A stretch of 23,979 nucleotides of DNA from JAMLIA01 sp039810005 (GTDB taxonomy: Bacteria; Chloroflexota; Chloroflexia; Thermomicrobiales; CFX8), in NCBI GenBank assembly GCA_039810005.1, contig JBDHWD010000038.1, positions 1 to 23,979 of the forward strand, in the 5' to 3' direction. Each line of letters starts with the position of its first letter. Position 1 is the first letter of the stretch. Of this stretch, positions 1-8,152 are shown piece after piece. Below the pieces are notes generated by a model. That model worked only from the letters and a program-made list of their open reading frames with translations. It made no database searches and was not told the origin of the DNA. A program made the position numbers and the translations under genes.

Positions 1-621
1 GATCTGAAGGCGGGCTTTCGGTTCTTGCGTGGCGACGACGTCCTGCTCGTCCTGGCGGCTGGGCTGGCTATCTCGAACTTTGTCAGTAGCCCGATCGTCT
101 CAGTCGTCCTGCCGGTCTTCGTCAAGCGCACCTGGGATGACCCGACGCGCCTGGGCCTGATCGCGGCGGCGTTCGGCATCGGTGCGCTGTCCGGCGCGGT
201 GTTCTACGGCGTCGCCGGTCATCGGCTGCCGCGGCGGATGATCTGGATTCTCGGCTACATGCTGACGACCGTCTCGACCTGGGTGCTGCTGTTCTCGACC
301 AATCTGGCCGTCATCATGGCCGGCGTTGTCGTCGGCGCGCTGGTCGTCGGTCCGCTCAACCCGTTGCTGGTCACCGTCCGCCACGAGCGGATTCCAGCCG
401 AGCTGCGCGGCCGCGTCTTCAGCACGTTCTCGGCGATCTCGCAGGTTGCTGCCCCGCTCGGGATGTTGCTCGCCGGCCTGTCGATCGAGCACCTCGGCCT
501 GCGCGGGACGATCCTCGCCATCGCCATTCTTTCGCAGACATTGGCTGTCGGCATGTTCTTCGTCCCGGCGATCCATCGGCTCGACGAGTCGCGGGTCGTG
601 GCTGAGGGGAGTGCCGCATGA
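1..621 (+). CDS. MFS transporter, C-terminal half (cut by window edge)
   Basis: The reading frame is open from base 1, so this is the last 206 residues of a longer gene; an internal TTG at 25 is not needed as a start. The visible part holds the second six-helix bundle of a major facilitator superfamily exporter. It contains the conserved stretches seen in the intact paralogues downstream: GFRFLR near the start, LPVFVKR, GHRLPRR in a cytoplasmic loop, VGPLNPLLVTVRHERIP and the RGRVFSTFS motif after helix 10. The family moves small molecules (often drugs, siderophores or metabolites) by proton antiport; the substrate cannot be told. It overlaps the next MFS gene by ATGA (618-621), which implies translational coupling. 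MFS assignment is confident; the missing N-terminus lies outside the window. Confidence 0.9.
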   Translation, partial: DLKAGFRFLRGDDVLLVLAAGLAISNFVSSPIVSVVLPVFVKRTWDDPTRLGLIAAAFGIGALSGAVFYGVAGHRLPRRMIWILGYMLTTVSTWVLLFSTNLAVIMAGVVVGALVVGPLNPLLVTVRHERIPAELRGRVFSTFSAISQVAAPLGMLLAGLSIEHLGLRGTILAIAILSQTLAVGMFFVPAIHRLDESRVVAEGSAA

Positions 622-1880
622 GCCGGCTGCGCGATGGATCGACGACGCCACTGCGGTCGATGCTGGCTGCGAACCTGATCTCGCAGCTCGGCAATCAGTT
701 CTCGAACATCGCGATCCCCTGGTTCGTGCTGGAGACGACCGGCAGCGCCGGCAAGATGGGCCTTGTTGCGGCAGTCGGCCTGATTCCGCTCATCATCATG
801 GGCGCAGTCGCGGGCGGAATGGTTGAGCGCGTCGGCTATCGACGCATGGCGATCATCTCTGATCTTGCCAGTGCGGGCTCGGTCGCATTGATCCCGCTGC
901 TCTACCTGACCGGCTCGCTGCCGTTCTGGCTGCTGCTCGTGCTCGTATTCGCTGGCGCGGTGCTCGATGCACCGGGCATGACATCGCGGACGAGCCTCTA
1001 TCCCGATCTGGCAACGCTGGCCGGCATGCCGCTGGAGCGGGCCAACTCGTTCTGGATGATCGCGGGTCGCATCGCTGGCATGTTTGGCGCACCGCTGGCC
1101 GGCGCGACGATGGTGTTCATTGGTCCTGAAGGTGCCCTGATCGTCAATGCCGTGTCGTTTGTTGTATCGGCAGCGATCCTCTCAGTCGGGTTGCCGATGC
1201 TGCGCACTGAGCGAGTCGTCGAGCGCGGTCGCTACTTCGCCGAGATTGCGGAAGGTATGCGCTTTATCCGCTCCGATCGTCTGGTGCTCTGGATGATTGT
1301 CACGGCGGTGACCGGCAGTCTCCTGGCTGAGCCGCTCTACGCGGTTGTCCTGCCGGTCTACGCGCGGGATGTCCTGGGATCGGCGCTGGACCTCGGCTTC
1401 CTGTACTCCGCGCTTGGCGCCGGATCGATCGTCGGCGCAGCGATCTATGCCGTGCGTGGTCACCAGCTTCCGCGACGCCTCGTGTATGTCGGCGGTTTTA
1501 CCGTCCGGGCGCTAACGTTCTGGGTGCTGGTTGCGATTCCGCCACTCTGGCTCGCTGTCGGAGCGATCCTGATCAATGCCGTTGCGCTTGAGCCGGCCAA
1601 CCCGTTGGCGATGACGGTGATGCAGGAGCGCATTCCCGAATACATGCGCGGTCGCGTCTTCGGCCTGATCGCTGCGACCAGCCTGGCGACGAAGCCAATC
1701 GGCCTCGTGATGTACGGCTTGCTGCTTGAGCGCGCCGGTTTGCAGACATCGCTCCTGGTCATGGCCATCGCCAACTGTGTCGTTGTCGGAGCCCTCTGGT
1801 TCGTCCCCACTTTCCACAAGATGCACGCTCCGCTTGCCGGAATTACCCAACCTGCCGTTGCCTGGAAGGAGGCCGCATGA
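618..1880 (+). CDS. MFS transporter (array member 2)
   Basis: A complete 420-residue major facilitator transporter with about twelve hydrophobic segments. The start ATG overlaps the previous stop (ATGA), and a GAGGGGAG ribosome site at 604-611 lies six bases upstream. The N-half carries SQLGNQFSNIAIPWFVLETTGSA and the loop 2-3 signature as VERVGYRRM. The C-half has LPVYARDVLGSALDLG, GHQLPRR and MQERIPEYMRGRVFGL, all shared with the MFS genes at 1-621, 2668-3930 and 5513-6835. These are therefore paralogues, probably from tandem duplication. The subfamily resembles MFS_3/EntS-like exporters, and a role in export is inferred. It is coupled to the toast-rack gene downstream, again by ATGA. Substrate unknown. 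Confidence 0.92.
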   Translation: MSRLRDGSTTPLRSMLAANLISQLGNQFSNIAIPWFVLETTGSAGKMGLVAAVGLIPLIIMGAVAGGMVERVGYRRMAIISDLASAGSVALIPLLYLTGSLPFWLLLVLVFAGAVLDAPGMTSRTSLYPDLATLAGMPLERANSFWMIAGRIAGMFGAPLAGATMVFIGPEGALIVNAVSFVVSAAILSVGLPMLRTERVVERGRYFAEIAEGMRFIRSDRLVLWMIVTAVTGSLLAEPLYAVVLPVYARDVLGSALDLGFLYSALGAGSIVGAAIYAVRGHQLPRRLVYVGGFTVRALTFWVLVAIPPLWLAVGAILINAVALEPANPLAMTVMQERIPEYMRGRVFGLIAATSLATKPIGLVMYGLLLERAGLQTSLLVMAIANCVVVGALWFVPTFHKMHAPLAGITQPAVAWKEAA

Positions 1881-2671
1881 TCTTTGGCCGTTCGAAGAAT
1901 GCCGACGAACAGTTCGCTCGTCATACCCTGCCGATTGGTGAGGCCGATCACGTCGTTGCCCGCATCGGCATGCACGTCGGCGTGCTCCGTATCTCCGGCG
2001 GCGCGACCGACCTTCTTGATGGCGCATTCCGCTATACCGCGGATCGTGAGCCGATCCTCAACTATGAGGAGGCGGATGGCGCGGGCAAGCTCTCGGTCTG
2101 CCAAACCGTGCCAGGCGGGCGATCCTCCAATCGAGGTCGCAATGAGTGGGATCTAGCGCTGTCCAACCGCATACCGCTCGACCTCGAAATCGTCCATTCG
2201 ACGGGCGATGGCACCTATAACCTCTCATCGCTCGCTCTGCGCAACGTCTCGATTGACCAGGCGACCGGCGACTCAACGCTGACGGTTGCCGGCCGCCAGG
2301 ACAACCTGCGGCAGGTGCGCATCGAAGGCGCGACCGGCACGATTAGCCTGCACCTCACTGGCCAGTTCGCCTCGCTGGCAACGGTCGATGTCAGCGCCGG
2401 CACCGGATCGCTCGACATTGACCTGCGCGGCATCTGGGAGAGCGATTGCGCCATCCGGCTGCATGCGGCAACCGGCTCGATTCGAGTTCGTCTGCCGGAC
2501 GCTGTTGGTCTGGAGGTTCGCGCCTCGGCAGCGCTTGGCTCGATGCGCGCGCACGGGCTGCAAGGGCAGTCCGGCAACTGGACACGGCCGGCTGCTGAAG
2601 GCATGCCGGTGCTGCGGCTCGATCTGTCCACCGGCGTTGGCTCGCTGAGCATTGAGGCAGACACCCGATGA
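1877..2671 (+). CDS. Toast-rack (LiaF C-terminal-like) protein
   Basis: A 264-residue soluble protein with no signal peptide or membrane segment. Residues about 91-265 form a beta-solenoid of the toast-rack type. The WDLALSNRIPLDLEI entry strand (91-105) is followed by successive turns marked ATG or GTG: STGDGTYNL (108), ATGDSTLTV (130), ATGTISLHL (152), GTGSLDIDL (175), ATGSIRVRL (198) and GVGSLSIEA (253), roughly every 21-23 residues. Related domains form the C-terminus of LiaF and other envelope-stress proteins, where they act in protein contacts rather than catalysis. The start is an ATG inside an ATGA overlap with the upstream MFS gene, with AAGGAGG at 1866-1872. The stop overlaps the next MFS start (ATGA). 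Being wedged between two MFS genes with coupled translation suggests it works with them; that is inference. Confidence 0.8.
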   Translation: MIFGRSKNADEQFARHTLPIGEADHVVARIGMHVGVLRISGGATDLLDGAFRYTADREPILNYEEADGAGKLSVCQTVPGGRSSNRGRNEWDLALSNRIPLDLEIVHSTGDGTYNLSSLALRNVSIDQATGDSTLTVAGRQDNLRQVRIEGATGTISLHLTGQFASLATVDVSAGTGSLDIDLRGIWESDCAIRLHAATGSIRVRLPDAVGLEVRASAALGSMRAHGLQGQSGNWTRPAAEGMPVLRLDLSTGVGSLSIEADTR

Positions 2672-3930
2672 TTCCGGCGAGCGATGCGCGGGCGCGCCTG
2701 CCGCTCTTTGCCCTGTTGGCCGCGAATGCGGTTTCGATGCTGGGCAACGTCTTCGCGCTGATCGCGATTCCGTGGTACGTGCTGGAGACGACCGGCAGCG
2801 CCTCGCAGGCCGGCCTGACCGGCTTCGCGGCCGCCCTGCCATTCATCATTGCCGGTGTCTTCGGCGGCGCGCTTGTCGATCGCTTCGGGTTCCGGCGCAT
2901 GAGCATCGTGTCGGACATCATCAGCAGCGTCGCCGTCGCGGCGATCCCGCTGATGGCGGTGACGGTCGGGCTGGAGTTCTGGCAGCTACTCGTGCTGGTG
3001 TTCATCGGCGGTCTGCTCGACACGCCCGGGACGACGGCGCGCATGTCGCTGCTGCCCGATCTGACCGAGCGGGCCGGGATGAAGCTGGAACGGGTGAATG
3101 CGATCGAGCAGCTGATCCAGCGCGCCTCCTACTTGCTCGGCGCGCCGGTCGCGGGCCTGATCATCGCTGGGGCCGGGGTTGATGCCGCGCTGTGGATCGA
3201 CGCTGCCAGCTTCCTTGTCTCGGCAGCTCTTATCGTTGTCTGCATTCCAGCCAGCATGGCCAGACAGCATGAGGATCGACCGGCCTCGGGTGGCTACCGG
3301 AACGATCTGCGTGTCGGGTTTGACTTTATTCGGCGCGACAGCCTGATTCTCTGCCTGGTGATCCAGGTGTCGCTGATGAACTTCATCGACGCGATGATCG
3401 GGCTGATCATCCCGGTTTACGCCGTCGAAGTCTATGGATCTGCGGCCAGCCTCGGCCTGATGCTGGCGGCCCACGGGGCCGGCGCGGTCGTCACGACGCT
3501 GCTGTTCGCGGCAGTCGGACATCGCGTGCCGCGCCGCAACCTGTACATCGCCTCGTTCGTGCTTGCCGGTGTGCCGCTGATCTCGCTGGCGTTCATGCCG
3601 GTGCTGGCGCTGACGCTCGCCGCGCTGGTCGTCCGCGGCTTTGGCGCTGGCCCGCTGAATCCCATCCTTATGACCGTCAACCAGGAGCGGGTGCCGCCCG
3701 AGCTGCGCGGACGCGTGTTTGGCGTCATCACCAGCATCGCCTGGCTGGCGATACCGATCGGGCGTTTGCTGGCCGGCTATCTGGTCGAGTGGGCCGGCCT
3801 GCCGCTCGCGATCGGTGGCGTTGCCGTGATCTACATTCTGGCGGCGCTCAGCATGTTCCGCGTCTCCGCACTGCGTGAGATGGACGTGCGGGTCGGCGCA
3901 GCTGCGCGGGCCGGTACAGTGTCGGCATGA
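2668..3930 (+). CDS. MFS transporter (array member 3)
   Basis: A 420-residue twelve-helix MFS protein, close paralogue of the gene at 618-1880. Shared stretches include SMLGNVFALIAIPWYVLETTGSA near the N-terminus, VDRFGFRRM in loop 2-3, LDTPGTTARMSLLPDL in helix 4 and its flank, GFDFIRRDSL at the start of the second half, GHRVPRR, and NQERVPPELRGRVFGV. It starts at the ATGA overlap with the toast-rack gene. Its own ribosome site is weak (GAGG about 11 bases upstream), so translation probably depends on coupling. It is followed by an 81-bp gap, the longest inside the array. The role is presumably proton-driven export; substrate unknown. Confidence 0.92.
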   Translation: MIPASDARARLPLFALLAANAVSMLGNVFALIAIPWYVLETTGSASQAGLTGFAAALPFIIAGVFGGALVDRFGFRRMSIVSDIISSVAVAAIPLMAVTVGLEFWQLLVLVFIGGLLDTPGTTARMSLLPDLTERAGMKLERVNAIEQLIQRASYLLGAPVAGLIIAGAGVDAALWIDAASFLVSAALIVVCIPASMARQHEDRPASGGYRNDLRVGFDFIRRDSLILCLVIQVSLMNFIDAMIGLIIPVYAVEVYGSAASLGLMLAAHGAGAVVTTLLFAAVGHRVPRRNLYIASFVLAGVPLISLAFMPVLALTLAALVVRGFGAGPLNPILMTVNQERVPPELRGRVFGVITSIAWLAIPIGRLLAGYLVEWAGLPLAIGGVAVIYILAALSMFRVSALREMDVRVGAAARAGTVSA

Positions 3931-4011
3931 GATCGCTACGTCTTTCGTTTTGCTGTGCATACCCTGCGTCTGACCAATTGAGCGACGCACGAAGACATAG
4001 AGGAGAGCCTG

Positions 4012-5499
4012 ATGGCAGAGATTGATGAAACGCGAGCTGCGGAGCATCCCGGCTCATTGGAAGGAATCAACTGGATCCGCCTGGATTGCGAGCAGACAGA
4101 TCTGTCGATCATCGCTGATCCGGCGATGGTTGGGCAGGTGTACCTCTCGTCTGGCTCGAAGAACAGCGATCCATCGCTGGTTCGTGAGGGTGACGCGATC
4201 ATCGTCTACCAGCGCGGGCGGAGCTCGAATACGCAACCGGTGCTGACGGTGCCGACAGAGGGCTGCCCGCCGATTACCGGAAGTATTGAGCGTGGTGATG
4301 TCTATCTCAGCGGCGTCGACAGCACCGTCGATGTGCGGCACGGCCAGGGTGATCTGCGGGTCGACGGTAGTGCCGGTGAGCTGACCTATACGCTCGGCAA
4401 GGGCGACACGCGCCTGGCCAGCTGCGTTGGCCAGCTGTCGTTGAGCGTCGGGGCCGGCGATATTCAGATCGCTTCGTCGACAACCGTCGGCACGCTGGCG
4501 CTGGGCAAGGGCGACATCACTTGCGATTCGGTCGATGGCCGGCTGGAGCTGAAGCTCGGCGCTGGGGAGGTGTCGATCATCGATAGTTCTGGCGCGATCG
4601 TCACGAAGCTCGGCAGCGGCGACGTGCAGGTGACCCGCCCGCGCGGGCAGAATCTGACGGCGAAGGTCGGCAGCGGCGACATTGTCATCCGCTCGGGCAG
4701 CCTGGTCGGCATGGATCTCGAAACGGCTCGCGGCGACATCGTCTGCAACGCGCAATTGCTGATGCCGCCGTCGCAGCCACGGCAGTCGGGTGATGCCGAC
4801 GACGAGAGCCTCGTCTCGCGCATTCTGCGCTCGAAGGGGTTATCGTTTGCGGCCGATGACAAGGGGCTGCGCATTTCGCGCGGTGGCTTCGATCTGGAGG
4901 CCGGTGACGCCGGATTGCGCTTTACGAAGGGTGGCTTCACGTTCCACGCCGGCGACCATGGCCTCACCTTCTCAACCAGTGAAGACGCTGACGTCGGCGA
5001 GTTTTCGGCAGAAACATCTTCCGGTGATATCATCGTCGATCTTCAATCGGGCGTGCCGGTTCGTGTGGAAGCCCTTCTGGCCGGTGGCGAAATCCACTCG
5101 GACGTCCCGCTCGTCAGCGTCGGTCGCCCCGGACCACGCGGCGCGACCCAGCGCTACGTCGGCGTCTCGAACCCCTCATCATCCGAGCGGCTTGACCTGA
5201 AGCTGCGAACCGAACGCGGCGATATTCGGGTGCGGCTCGTGGCGTCGGCACCCGTGAGCGCCCCGCAGCCACCACAGCCGCCGACACCGCCCAGCCCGCC
5301 AACTATTCCGAAGCCGCCAACGGCTTCGGTGATCGTTGGAACACCGCCAACGCCTCCTGATGAGACGACGACGCACGTGCCGGTCCTGACGCGCGACCAG
5401 CAGATGCGGGCGATTCTGGATGCGTTGTCGCGCGGCGAAATATCGGTCGCCGACGCAGATCGGATGCTCAATGCGCTCGGACCAGAGCGCGGCAAGTAG
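4012..5499 (+). CDS. DUF4097-type beta-solenoid protein with Pro-rich linker and SHOCT-like C-terminus
   Basis: A 495-residue soluble protein without signal peptide or membrane helix. Residues 95-245 are a regular solenoid: GQGD 111, GKGD 129, GAGD 147, GKGD 165, GAGE 183 and GSGD 201 are exactly 18 residues apart, then GSGD 220 and RGD 240 at 19. A second repeat at 276-320 has GL at 285, 301 and 317 with GGF between (16-residue period). A last strand pair (ETSSGDIIVDL, RTERGDIRVRLV) closes the fold. Residues 412-455 are rich in Pro and Thr. The C-terminal 30 residues (MRAILDALSRGEIS...MLNAL) match the short helical SHOCT-like/YvlB-type segment found in DUF4097 proteins. A good ribosome site (GAGGAGA) precedes the ATG. 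It lies between MFS paralogues. Function unknown; protein-protein contact at the membrane is the likeliest role. Confidence 0.82.
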   Translation: MAEIDETRAAEHPGSLEGINWIRLDCEQTDLSIIADPAMVGQVYLSSGSKNSDPSLVREGDAIIVYQRGRSSNTQPVLTVPTEGCPPITGSIERGDVYLSGVDSTVDVRHGQGDLRVDGSAGELTYTLGKGDTRLASCVGQLSLSVGAGDIQIASSTTVGTLALGKGDITCDSVDGRLELKLGAGEVSIIDSSGAIVTKLGSGDVQVTRPRGQNLTAKVGSGDIVIRSGSLVGMDLETARGDIVCNAQLLMPPSQPRQSGDADDESLVSRILRSKGLSFAADDKGLRISRGGFDLEAGDAGLRFTKGGFTFHAGDHGLTFSTSEDADVGEFSAETSSGDIIVDLQSGVPVRVEALLAGGEIHSDVPLVSVGRPGPRGATQRYVGVSNPSSSERLDLKLRTERGDIRVRLVASAPVSAPQPPQPPTPPSPPTIPKPPTASVIVGTPPTPPDETTTHVPVLTRDQQMRAILDALSRGEISVADADRMLNALGPERGK

Positions 5500-5512
5500 C
5501 AGGAAGCTTGAT

Positions 5513-6835
5513 ATGACCGCCGTTGTCGAACATCAGCACCAGCAGTCAGAACGAACACATGTCCCGTCGCGGCGGGACCGGTTGGCGATTCCCTTCCTCG
5601 TTCTGGCGAACGGGATATCGCTGACGGGCAATACGCTTACCGCGCTGGTTATCCCCTGGTTTGTCTATGTCACGACCGGCAGTGCCTCACGCACAGGCAT
5701 CGTGGCCTTCGCGTCGCTGCTGCCGGTTATTGTGGCAGGAATGGCAGGTGGCCTGGTTGTTGACCGCGTTGGCTTCAAACGAGCGAGCGTCGTCAGTGAT
5801 ATTTTCAGCGGCCTGACTGTCGTCCTGATCCCGATCCTGCATCTGGCCGGTGCGTTGCAGTTCTGGCATCTGCTGGTTCTCGTATTCGCCGGCGCGCTGC
5901 TCGATATCCCGGGCTCGGCGGCGCGACAGTCGATGATCCCCGGCCTGTCCGCCCGATCTGGCATGTCGCTGGAGCGCGCCAATGCCCTGATGCAGATGGC
6001 AAGCGCGGCGGCGATGGTTGTTGGTCCGCTGTCGGCCGGCTTTCTGATGGCGATCATGAGCGAGACGTCCGTGCTGTTTCTGGACGCCGGCTCCTTCGCC
6101 ATCTCGGCGCTGATGGTTGGTGTGCTCGTGCCGTGGCAGCGCGCGATCGAGAAGCAGATGGCGGACGGGCCGACCGAGAGCAACGTCATTCGAGAGTCCC
6201 TGGCCGGCGCGAAGCTCATCCTGTCCGACGGGTTTCTTCGTGCGGTCGTCCAGGTGTCGGTCGGCGCGAACCTGCTGTTCAGCGCGCTGTTCGCCGTGGC
6301 GCTGCCGGTCTACGCCAAAGAGGTATTCAACGATCCGCGCGTCCTCGGCCTGATCATCGCCGGATTCGGGGGCGGCTCGCTGGCCGGTACGATCATTTAC
6401 GGTGTTGTTGGAGAACGTCTTCCACGTCTGTACGTCCTGCTCGGCGGCGTCGCGCTCATGGCAATCGGTCTTTGGTCGTTTCCCTGGTCGACCTGGGTTG
6501 CGCTCAGTGTTATCGGTGCAGCAGCAATGGGCCTGGCGAATGGCCCGATGAACGCAACGCTCATGGTTGTCCTGCAGGAGCGCGTGCCGGAGAGCCACCT
6601 CGGGCGGGTCTACTCCAGCCTGATGGCCATGGTGCAAATCGCATCACCCCTCGGGGTTGTTCTGGCCGGATTTATCCTGGACAGCGTTGCTGTGACGATC
6701 GTTCTTGCCGGCATCGCCAGCCTCTTTACACTGATCGCGCTCGTGACGTTCCTCAACCCCGAGATTCGCACGATCTCGAACGACGTGGAGTTGACGCCAA
6801 CAGGTCGCGCACCCGCCAATCAGCATGTAGAGTGA
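5513..6835 (+). CDS. MFS transporter (array member 4)
   Basis: A 440-residue MFS exporter, the fourth paralogue of the array. The ATG at 5513 is chosen over longer in-frame starts because AGGAAG (5501-5506) lies six bases upstream and because a longer start would run back into the previous gene. It has a polar N-terminal tail of about 25 residues (HQHQQSERTH) before the first helix. Family stretches are GISLTGNTLTALVIPWFVYVTTGSA, VDRVGFKRA, LDIPGSAARQSMIPGL, LPVYAKEVF, GERLPRL in place of GHRxPRR, and LQERVPESHLGRVYSS in place of RGRVF. It is therefore the most diverged of the four. The gap to the previous gene is only 13 bp. Export is inferred from family; substrate unknown. Confidence 0.92.
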   Translation: MTAVVEHQHQQSERTHVPSRRDRLAIPFLVLANGISLTGNTLTALVIPWFVYVTTGSASRTGIVAFASLLPVIVAGMAGGLVVDRVGFKRASVVSDIFSGLTVVLIPILHLAGALQFWHLLVLVFAGALLDIPGSAARQSMIPGLSARSGMSLERANALMQMASAAAMVVGPLSAGFLMAIMSETSVLFLDAGSFAISALMVGVLVPWQRAIEKQMADGPTESNVIRESLAGAKLILSDGFLRAVVQVSVGANLLFSALFAVALPVYAKEVFNDPRVLGLIIAGFGGGSLAGTIIYGVVGERLPRLYVLLGGVALMAIGLWSFPWSTWVALSVIGAAAMGLANGPMNATLMVVLQERVPESHLGRVYSSLMAMVQIASPLGVVLAGFILDSVAVTIVLAGIASLFTLIALVTFLNPEIRTISNDVELTPTGRAPANQHVE

Positions 6836-6839
6836 GCGG

Positions 6840-8111
6840 GTGACGAGGAAAAGTGAGCCTTCGCGCCGACATCATCGTCCATCATGGCTGCAGTCCGACC
6901 TCGGCCTCGGGCGTGATAATGCGCTGCTCTTCTGGGGTCATGCGATCTGGGGTCTGGGCTTTTCGCTCCAGATCGCAATCTGGCCACTCTTCATTGAGCA
7001 TCTTGGTGCACGGCCAGGGCAGATCGGCTTCGTCATCGGCGCGGGCGCGCTGGTCAGAACAGCGCTGGCGCTGCCGGCAGGAGCCCTGGCAGACCGCGGG
7101 TCGCTGAAGAAGCTCATCGTCTCGATGATGGCGGTGCCGACGCTCGGCGCGCTCGTTCTCACCCAGGCGACGTCATGGTGGCACGCAATCATCGGCGCGA
7201 TTCTCATGGAGTTCTCCGGCCTGGCCGTACCGGCGGTGTCGGCCTATATCGCCGCTGCGTCGACGCCCGCAGGCCGTACGCGCGCCTATACCTACATCTT
7301 CAATCTGTCGATTGCACTTGGCATGCTCGTCGGGCCCGGCCTTGGCGGCTGGCTCGCCGAGCGATTCGGATTCCACATCGTCTACTTCTGCTCGGCCTTG
7401 TGCTTCGCTGCGGGTGTGCTGCCGCTGCTGGCAATCACGGATCGCCGAACCTCAACCAGCGTCGACGCGGAGGCGGCATCCGCAATTCCCGCCGGCGCTG
7501 AGCCGGCTCGTATTCGCGATCTGTTCGGCAACCGCGCGGTTCAGCTCGTGCTGGCTTTTCACCTGCTGGTTCCGATGATCTACGTCGGCTCGACGCTGCT
7601 GCCGAACTTCCTGCACGACCAGCGCAACCTCAGCCTGGGCACGATCGGCCTGCTCGGCTCGCTCGGCTCGGCTGCCGCGCTGGTATTTGCCTTGCTTGTC
7701 AGCCACTGGCGACCGCTGTCTCAGCCGTTCGCCGGGATGGGCGTAACACTGGCGATGGTGACCGTCGCCTATGCGCTGTTCATCGTCACCGGCAACATCG
7801 CGCTGATTGCCATCGCCTATATGTTGCGTTATTCGTTCAGTGCGATCTGGTCGTTGATCGCGGCAGCGCTGGCCGACGTGACACCGGAGCGGCTACGTGG
7901 GCGCGCGTACGGCATTGGCGAAGTGAGCATCGGCATCGGTGACGCAGCCGCGCCGATCGGCGCGGGTCTGCTCTATGGCGTCTGGCATCCGCTGCCGTTC
8001 TTCGTCGCGCTGGTCATCGCTGCCCCGTTGTCGGTCGTCGCCTGGCTGACGCATCGGCAACGCCAGCGTGCTCCCGCTCAATCGCTGGTGGCGAGCGCAA
8101 GCGGCGAATAG
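6840..8111 (+). CDS. MFS transporter, different subfamily (array member 5)
   Basis: A 423-residue MFS protein with about twelve hydrophobic segments that is not a close paralogue of the four others. It lacks their TTGSA and GHRxPRR stretches and instead shows LFIEHLGARPGQIGF, loop 2-3 motif ALADRGSLKK, a helix 4-5 region with AYIAAASTPAGRTRAY, and TPERLRGRAYGIGEVSIG in the second half. This pattern resembles drug:proton antiporter/sugar-efflux type MFS_1 proteins. The start is the GTG at 6840, four bases after the previous stop; no strong ribosome site is seen, so translational coupling is likely. It is the last transporter of the array. Substrate unknown. Confidence 0.9.
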   Translation: MTRKSEPSRRHHRPSWLQSDLGLGRDNALLFWGHAIWGLGFSLQIAIWPLFIEHLGARPGQIGFVIGAGALVRTALALPAGALADRGSLKKLIVSMMAVPTLGALVLTQATSWWHAIIGAILMEFSGLAVPAVSAYIAAASTPAGRTRAYTYIFNLSIALGMLVGPGLGGWLAERFGFHIVYFCSALCFAAGVLPLLAITDRRTSTSVDAEAASAIPAGAEPARIRDLFGNRAVQLVLAFHLLVPMIYVGSTLLPNFLHDQRNLSLGTIGLLGSLGSAAALVFALLVSHWRPLSQPFAGMGVTLAMVTVAYALFIVTGNIALIAIAYMLRYSFSAIWSLIAAALADVTPERLRGRAYGIGEVSIGIGDAAAPIGAGLLYGVWHPLPFFVALVIAAPLSVVAWLTHRQRQRAPAQSLVASASGE

Positions 8112-8152
8112 CCAACGACGTAGTTCCGAAACGCAAAGCGAGGAAGGCTGAT

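Noticed and set aside
3965..3989. 6-bp inverted repeat TGCGTC/GACGCA in the gap before the solenoid gene
   Set aside because: Short arms with a 13-base spacer and no T-run; may be chance, and no promoter hexamers could be set beside it.
2986..4047. Long open frame on the minus strand (353 codons)
   Set aside because: It is opposite a clear MFS gene. Its product is rich in Arg, His, Gln and Asp with no family pattern, as expected of an antisense shadow in high-GC DNA.
5687..6637. Long open frame on the minus strand (316 codons)
   Set aside because: It lies opposite the MFS gene at 5513-6835, has low-complexity His/Arg/Asp content and no ribosome site.
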